Part shown: positions 59,757 through 64,000 of the stretch, piece by piece
Layout of the letters: each line of letters starts with the position of its first letter
Position numbering within the stretch: position 1 is the stretch's first letter
Origin: Chloroflexota bacterium
GTDB lineage: Bacteria > Chloroflexota > Limnocylindria > Limnocylindrales > CSP1-4
Assembly (NCBI GenBank): GCA_021802825.1
Contig: JAJZRG010000001.1
Location: 177,614-241,613 of the forward strand
Direction of reading: 5' to 3'
DNA length: 64,000 nt
The notes under the pieces: generated by a model
Told to the model about the DNA's origin: nothing
What the model saw: the letters and a program-made list of their open reading frames with translations, nothing else
Databases searched by the model: none
Program-made: the position numbers and the translations under genes

Positions 59757-59902
59757 TGGCCGGGCCGGGCGTCCTGGCGGTCGCGGGGATCGTGGCTGTC
59801 GCGGCTTGACAGGGCAGGGAGCTTGACGAAGTCACGGGCGAATGGCCCACCTTGATGTTCGCAAACACGCTCGCGCTGCGGATGGCCGGCACATGAGGCT
59901 CG

Positions 59903-60634
59903 CTATCGCGCGATGAAGATGAGAACCGACCCGCCCACGCGGGCGACGATGTAGACGTCGAACTGGTTGGACGGCTCGATCAGCGGGTAGGTCACCTCGA
60001 CGAGCACTGACCCGGCAGGGTCGATCCCGGCGCCCCCGCCCGGGATGGCGGTCAGCCACGTGTCGATGGATGCGAGGCCCGGCGGGGAGACCTCGACGCG
60101 GTACCTGCCCTTCACGCTCGCGAAGTAGGCGGACCTCTCCGACGTGTACGCCGCCAGGCTCCCGTAGCCTGACTTCGACGCGTCGCCGAGCCGGCCCCAA
60201 GCCTTCGCATACTGCCCCGCCACGAGCTCCTGCGTATAGGCCGTCACCACCGCGGCGGCCTCGGCCGGCGTCAACGCCGCGCGAGCGGGTCCCTGGGAGG
60301 GGCTCGGGCCGGTCGGGCTCTGCATCGGGCTCGGGCCATTCGTCGGGCTTGCCATGGTCACCGGCGCCGAAGACGGCGTCGCCGGCTGACTGGCGGATGC
60401 GGAGGGGACGGCCGCCGAGCCGATCGCCGCGGCCGACGGCGTCGCCGGGCCCTGGGGCGGCCGTCCCGCGAGCACGAGCACGGCCACCACCGCGACGGCG
60501 GCGACCGCGGTCCCGACCACGCTCAGGAGCTGGCTCGACGTCGGCCCCGGGCGCGGGGGATCCGCGGGGCGCCGGGCCGAGTGCGCGATGGCCCTCCACT
60601 CGTCGAGGGCGCGGTTGGTGCGTTCCTGCGGCAT
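59903..60634 (-). CDS. single-pass membrane protein, probable sigma-factor partner
   Basis: A 243-residue protein: a 33-residue cytoplasmic start (MPQERTNRALDEWRAIAHSA), one helix (LLSVVGTAVAAVAVVAVLVL), a 60-residue Ser/Pro/Ala linker, then an extracellular alpha/beta domain. That domain begins LTPAEAAAVVTAYTQELVAG and QYAKAWGRLGDASKSG, resembling NTF2-like or DUF4878-like lipid/periplasmic domains. It begins 3 nt after the ECF sigma gene, the usual place for an anti-sigma factor. But the short N-terminus lacks a zinc-binding HxxxCxxC anti-sigma motif, so the role is inferred from position only. Confidence 0.65.
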   Translation of the reverse strand: MPQERTNRALDEWRAIAHSARRPADPPRPGPTSSQLLSVVGTAVAAVAVVAVLVLAGRPPQGPATPSAAAIGSAAVPSASASQPATPSSAPVTMASPTNGPSPMQSPTGPSPSQGPARAALTPAEAAAVVTAYTQELVAGQYAKAWGRLGDASKSGYGSLAAYTSERSAYFASVKGRYRVEVSPPGLASIDTWLTAIPGGGAGIDPAGSVLVEVTYPLIEPSNQFDVYIVARVGGSVLIFIAR

Positions 60635-60637
60635 CGC

Positions 60638-61132
60638 CTAGACCTCCAGCTTCGCCCGGGCACGGCTCACGGCCGCGCGCAGCGCGCCGTCGCTCGTCCC
60701 GACGGCCTGCGCGACCTCGGCGTACGACCAGCCCTCGACTGCGGTGAGGAGGAGAGCCGTCCGCTCCGTCTTGGTCAGGCGTCCGAGCGACTGCCTGACG
60801 TCCATCCAGCGGATGCGGGCGGCCTCGTCCCAACTCTCGTCGAAGTGGGTCGCGTGGACTACCCGGCGGAGGCGCTGGTAGCGGCTCGCCGCGAGCCGCC
60901 GCCCGGTCACGAGCAGCCAGGCCACGATCGGCCGGTCCCAGTCGACGCGCTCCCGGTTCCGCCAGAGGCGGACGTACGCCTCCTGGGTGAGGTCCTCGGC
61001 TGCCGACCAGTCATTGGTCCACGCGAGCAGGAACCGGAACACGTCGTCCCAGTGCCGCTCGTACGCCTGCCGGTAGGACCCGTCTGCTGCCGCCGTCATC
61101 GCCGCCTCAATGCCTGCCATACCAATGAACAC
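60638..61132 (-). CDS. ECF-type RNA polymerase sigma factor (SigE/SigM-like)
   Basis: A 164-residue two-domain sigma factor. Region 2 reads YERHWDDVFRFLLAWTNDWS, then AAEDLTQEAYVRLWRN and RPIVAWLLVTGRRLAASRYQ. Region 4 reads SLGRLTKTERTALLLTAVEG, then WSYAEVAQAVGTSDGALRAA and VSRARAKL. No C-terminal extension. It starts with a GTG at 61132 or an in-frame ATG at 61120. The next gene probably modulates it. It is divergent from the secreted peptidase gene; whether it controls that gene cannot be read from the promoter. Confidence 0.9.
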   Translation of the reverse strand: MFIGMAGIEAAMTAAADGSYRQAYERHWDDVFRFLLAWTNDWSAAEDLTQEAYVRLWRNRERVDWDRPIVAWLLVTGRRLAASRYQRLRRVVHATHFDESWDEAARIRWMDVRQSLGRLTKTERTALLLTAVEGWSYAEVAQAVGTSDGALRAAVSRARAKLEV

Positions 61133-61256
61133 TCACCAGGAGGCCGAAACGCACGGTCGACGGCCGATTCTCGCTTGACACGGGGAAAAATGCTCTGGTG
61201 ACGCTGCGATGCGCGGAGCTCCCTTCCGCGCCGCGGCGGATTGCAAGGGGTGGGGT

Positions 61257-62255
61257 ATGCGATCCAGCCGCAGCGTCGGCTCCCTCGTCCTCGTCGTTCT
61301 CTGTCTCGGACTGGCCGAGCCGGCCGGCGCCGCCGGATCGTCGCCGGGCGGGGCGAGCGGTGGGGTCCTGCCGGATGCGCTCGCGCAATCGACCGTGGTG
61401 CAGGACCCGACGTGGGTCGCTCTCAAGGAGTCGGGGCGCCTGGGGATCGGGGCGAACGGGGCCCCGCTCGCGCTCGCGACGGCAGCGGCGGTCCCCACCA
61501 GTGCGCTCCTGTCGTACAGCGTCACCGGCAAGATCGTCGAGCCCGAGGGCGACCTGTAGGACGACAAGCACGTGACGAGCCTCGACCAAAACTACTGGAA
61601 CTTCTGCACGGCGGGTGCTTCGGATGCGACTCTCGCGTACTGGGCGAACACCAGCGCCAAGGTGACCGGCATGGCCGCCGCCTACTTCAGCGAGCCGTAC
61701 GGACCGCACATCGAGAGGCACTGGTACGCGTCGTCGGACACGGGAAGCTCGAGCGACACGAGCGACGGCTACGCCACCGTCGGCCGGGCGTACCTGATGT
61801 ACCTCGCCGAGCAGGTGAAGCCGCCCAGCTACACCAGGCCCGGGATCGTCAACTTCGACGTCTACCCGACGAAAGGCGGCGCGATCGCGGACATCCGCGA
61901 CGCGCTCAACTGGGAGGCGTCGGGGCACTCCGCCTCGTGGTCGACGTTCTTCTACCTCTCGCAGAACCCGTCGGAGTCGGACCTCCACAGCTTCGTGACG
62001 TCGGACATCGCCAACGCTGGTGTGGCCGTCGTCGCCGACGTCAACACGGGCTACCTGCCGAACTGGTCCCGCTCGTTGGGCCATTCCATCGCCATCATCG
62101 GTTACAACGACACGGCGGCGACCTACACGTACCTCGACACGTGCGGCAAACGGTGCAACGGCTCGTCCAGCTCCAAGAACGGGAGCATCAACACGATCAG
62201 CCAGCACAACATGTATCTCGCCATCCACTCATTTGGACAGGGCATCGTCTGGTAG
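61257..62255 (+). pseudogene. secreted C39-like peptidase interrupted by one amber codon
   Basis: One reading frame runs from ATG 61257 (AAGGGG upstream) to 62255, broken only by TAG at 61557-61559. The first 100 codons give a signal peptide (VGSLVLVVLCLGLAEPAGAA) and a propeptide-like region ending IVEPEGDL. After the TAG the frame continues DDKHVTSLDQNYWNFCTAGA, with the presumed catalytic Cys. SWSTFFYLSQNPSESDLHSF and LGHSIAIIGYNDTAATYTYL, with the presumed His, follow. It resembles papain-like C39/DUF-type cysteine peptidases. A GTG at 61572 could restart, but without the signal peptide. Single-base change, sequencing error or read-through are all possible. Confidence 0.65.
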
Positions 62256-62880
62256 GTGCCGACCCGGGCTCAAGTTCCTGATCGACACGGCCAAGCTGCG
62301 GTTCTGCCGCCAACTTGCAGCTCGGCCATCACCTCCTACGCCTAGGATCCGCTCGACCCTCCGGACGGTCGACCACGGAAACGGCGGTCGCACCCGCCTT
62401 CGCTACGTCGGGCTCACCACGACCATTTCGGCTTCTCCCGGGCCTCGTCCTCCGACACCGCGCTCTGCAGAACGCCTAGAAGCAGCGCTGGGCGAGGGAG
62501 ACGGTCGCGGGGCGCGACCCCGCGTCCTTGTATGGCGACCAGGGACGCCTCGACGTGCTCCCGCCGGATCCCCCGCGAGCGAGGCGGGCATGCCGCGCCC
62601 GGCGCGGAACGACTCGGACCGCGTCGCCGCGTCGAGGCAGGTCCTGATGGCGGCGGGGCTGCGGCTCGCGGCGCGCAGGCTCAGGCGCCAGCTGTCGACG
62701 GCCGCCCGGAGGCCGAGGCGCGGCGCGCCCGCCGCCTCCGCTATAGTGGCCCTGGTGCTCGACGACCGGACCGCGGGCCTGCGCCCTCAGCGCGAGATCG
62801 CGCTCGCCGCGGACCCGGGACTCGCGAGACGGTGGCCAGGCCGGGATGCCGCTGGACGCCGCAGCGGAGCACGGGACCGG
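62256..62880 (+). other. long stretch without a recognised gene, upstream of tRNA-Gly
   Basis: 625 bp. Frames are open on both strands but read as low-complexity Arg/Ala/Pro sequence, with no domain or ribosome-binding site. TATAGT at 62742-62747 is a likely -10 for the tRNA, which would give a ~125-nt 5' leader; a GTG 7 nt after it begins only a shadow frame running into the tRNA. Confidence 0.4.
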
Positions 62881-62956
62881 GCGGGAGTAGCTCAGTTGGC
62901 AGAGCGGCAGCCTTCCAAGCTGCATGTCGCGGGTTCGAACCCCGTCTCCCGCTCCA
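62881..62956 (+). tRNA. tRNA-Gly (anticodon TCC)
   Basis: A 76-nt cloverleaf: acceptor GCGGGAG/CTCCCGC, D arm with AGCTCAGTTGGCAGAGC, anticodon stem GCAGC/GCTGC with loop CTTCCAA (anticodon TCC), T arm GCGGG-TTCGAAC-CCCGT, discriminator T and an encoded CCA. It reads GGA codons, rare-ish in this GC-rich genome. Confidence 0.97.
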
Positions 62957-63302
62957 CTCCTCGATTGTGCTTGGCCGGCCCGGTGCCCAGGAAGGTCAGG
63001 ACAGCCGCGAGCTCACGGCTGGTACAGCACGGCCCACCTGGCGCTGGCCGCCCACCAATGACGTCTGTGTACAGCCTCCAGTCGCTCGCAGACCTGCAGG
63101 CCGCAGCCGAGCGAGGCGCCAGGTCGGGTGAGGCGCCAGGTCGGGTGAGGCGCTAGGTCGGGCGAGTCGCGTGGGAGTCGCTCGAGCGGCCTTCGTGCGA
63201 GCGAGGCGGGTCGGAAGCTCGCCCTCGGCCCTTGGCCGTGCAGGGAACGCGCCGATTTGAACCCGTGCTGACTCAAGCGGCGATGGGCAGATAGCCCACC
63301 AA
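62957..63302. other. intergenic stretch between tRNA-Gly and the RidA-fusion gene
   Basis: 346 bp with no convincing gene. It contains a 17-bp triple repeat (63113-63163) and TGGGC-AGATA-GCCCA (63284-63298), a 5-bp hairpin 4 nt beyond the stop of the minus-strand gene that may act as its terminator. Confidence 0.4.
63113..63163 (+). repeat. 17-bp tandem repeat, three units
   Basis: Units 63113-63129, 63130-63146 and 63147-63163 share GAGGCGCCAGGTCGGGT; the third has two changes. Confidence 0.75.
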
Positions 63303-64000
63303 CTAGACCTCGGCGATCACCCCGAGCGACACGCGGAACCCGGCACGCCGGTGGGCGGGCGGCAGGAGCGTGCCCTGGCCGACGGGCGCCCCGGCCGGGA
63401 ACCACTTGACCCACTCCTCCTGGAAGTGCTCGAACTCGGAGGGGTCGCGCAGGGACCAGGTCGCCCAGACGATCTTGTCGAGCGAGCTGCCCTCGCGCTC
63501 CAGGATCGCCTTGAGGTTCTCCATGCTCTGCTTCGCCTGGATCGCGATGCCGTCGCCCACCAGAACCGACGTCTCGGGCACCACGGGCCCGACACCGGTC
63601 ACGTAGACCATGCCGCCGGCCGCGTGCACGTCGCCCAGGCCTACCGTGAGCCGACGCGTGCGGTCGCCCTGGTCGATGCCGATGGAGCGGCCCTTGCCGA
63701 CCCGCGGCTTGACGGGATGCGCGGCGTCCTCGGGCGGGATGCCGAACTCGCCCGGCGGCAGCTGGATGCCGCTGGCGGCGAACTTGGGCATGAACGTGGG
63801 CCGGACGTCCGTGGGGCGCAGGTGGCCCACGACCTTGCCGTTCTCGTCAACGCCGGTCTGCTGGAACTCGAAGATGTCCTGGGTCAGGATCGTCTCGTCC
63901 TCGATCCCGTAGACCTCGGTGATGTTCATCACCTTGCGCGAGCCGTCCTTGAGCCGGGCGGTGTGCACGATGATGTCCACGGCCGATGCGATCTGCTCGC
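63303..64000 (-). CDS. CpaF-type secretion ATPase C-terminus fused to a RidA domain (5' end outside window)
   Basis: The frame enters from the right edge and runs 231 codons to a stop at 63303. The first ~85 residues are the end of a CpaF/TadA (type II/IV secretion, pilus) ATPase: QIASAVDIIVHTARLKDGSR, KVMNITEVYGIEDETILTQD and IFEFQQTGVDENGKVVGHLR, with LRPTDVRPTFMPKF and IQLPPGEFG, where CpaF proteins normally stop. Without a break, ~140 residues of the RidA/YjgF family follow: VGLGDVHAAGGMVYVTGVGP, SMENLKAILEREGSSLDKIV and RAGFRVSLGVIAEV. RidA proteins hydrolyse reactive imines. Either a natural fusion or a lost stop codon. The family calls are good; the joint function is unknown. Confidence 0.8.
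   Translation of the reverse strand, partial: EQIASAVDIIVHTARLKDGSRKVMNITEVYGIEDETILTQDIFEFQQTGVDENGKVVGHLRPTDVRPTFMPKFAASGIQLPPGEFGIPPEDAAHPVKPRVGKGRSIGIDQGDRTRRLTVGLGDVHAAGGMVYVTGVGPVVPETSVLVGDGIAIQAKQSMENLKAILEREGSSLDKIVWATWSLRDPSEFEHFQEEWVKWFPAGAPVGQGTLLPPAHRRAGFRVSLGVIAEV

Noticed and set aside
62755..62956. Leaderless short gene starting at GTG 62755 after TATAGT
   Set aside because: The frame runs through the tRNA-Gly gene and has no domain; the box is better read as the tRNA promoter.
63240..63300. A second, degenerate tRNA on the minus strand (GGTTCAAATC-like T loop)
   Set aside because: No acceptor or T stem can be paired and no anticodon arm forms. The segment instead has a small hairpin after a gene end.

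Overview
The window is a high-GC (roughly 70%) bacterial chromosome segment with densely packed, often overlapping genes and frequent GTG/TTG starts. Several traits point to Chloroflexota of the Limnocylindria/Ellin6529 kind, but this is inference from gene content only: a fused CtaA-CtaB heme synthase, a LysM protein with a Cys/His-rich N-terminus, a GH57/GH13 glycogen cluster, an F420-type luciferase-family oxidoreductase, and a nickel superoxide dismutase. No phage or complete insertion sequence was recognised. The gene content is mostly housekeeping, with several broken genes (DUF1294 frameshift, DUF885/GNAT deletion junction, amber-interrupted C39-like peptidase, ATPase remnant).

Layout. 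1-2.5 kb: the 5' part of a PLP decarboxylase and two small membrane proteins. 2.6-8.3 kb: an acidic tandem-duplicated protein and a pyrimidine cluster pyrK-DUF998-pyrD-(DUF1294)-pyrE-lipoprotein with stop/start overlaps. 8.3-11.3 kb: thioredoxin-like lipoprotein divergent from fused ctaA-ctaB. 11.6-19.3 kb: beta-CASP RNase-like hydrolase, a membrane protein, a 7TM-PAS-GGDEF cyclase, ornithine carbamoyltransferase plus carbamate kinase, and an HTH protein with a nuclease-like tail. 19.4-23.7 kb: xth with two ACT proteins, a cysteine-less ArsC/Spx-like protein, LOG phosphoribohydrolase, EamA transporter. 23.9-28.2 kb: MarR-MFS-Rieske unit divergent from an F420-dependent oxidoreductase and a UPF0303 protein. 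28.2-36.1 kb: SIS protein, nickel SOD with an S26 peptidase, CYTH protein, Ser/Thr kinase overlapping its PP2C phosphatase, APC permease, degenerate response regulator. 36.4-41.8 kb: LysM protein, SnoaL-like protein, holin-like protein with lysA, DUF885/GNAT wreck.

41.8-54.6 kb is an alpha-glucan region: a 1183-residue GH13 enzyme, a GntR regulator, a 45-residue membrane protein, two GH57 enzymes and glycogen phosphorylase on the minus strand, and glycogen synthase divergent on the plus strand. 55.8-59.8 kb is a thiamine unit: a TPP riboswitch, a likely Shine-Dalgarno-sequestering hairpin, thiamine pyrophosphokinase, and a YkoE-YkoD-YkoC ECF transporter. The end holds an ECF sigma factor with a membrane partner, the interrupted peptidase, tRNA-Gly(TCC), and a gene cut by the window edge in which a CpaF-type secretion-ATPase C-terminus reads directly into a RidA domain.

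A recurring signal is a TANNNT-like -10 box ending only 6-9 nt before the start codon. It is seen before many genes on both strands and implies widespread leaderless transcription. I used it to choose several starts. Promoter, operator and terminator calls are by eye; protein calls rest on recognised motifs without database searching.
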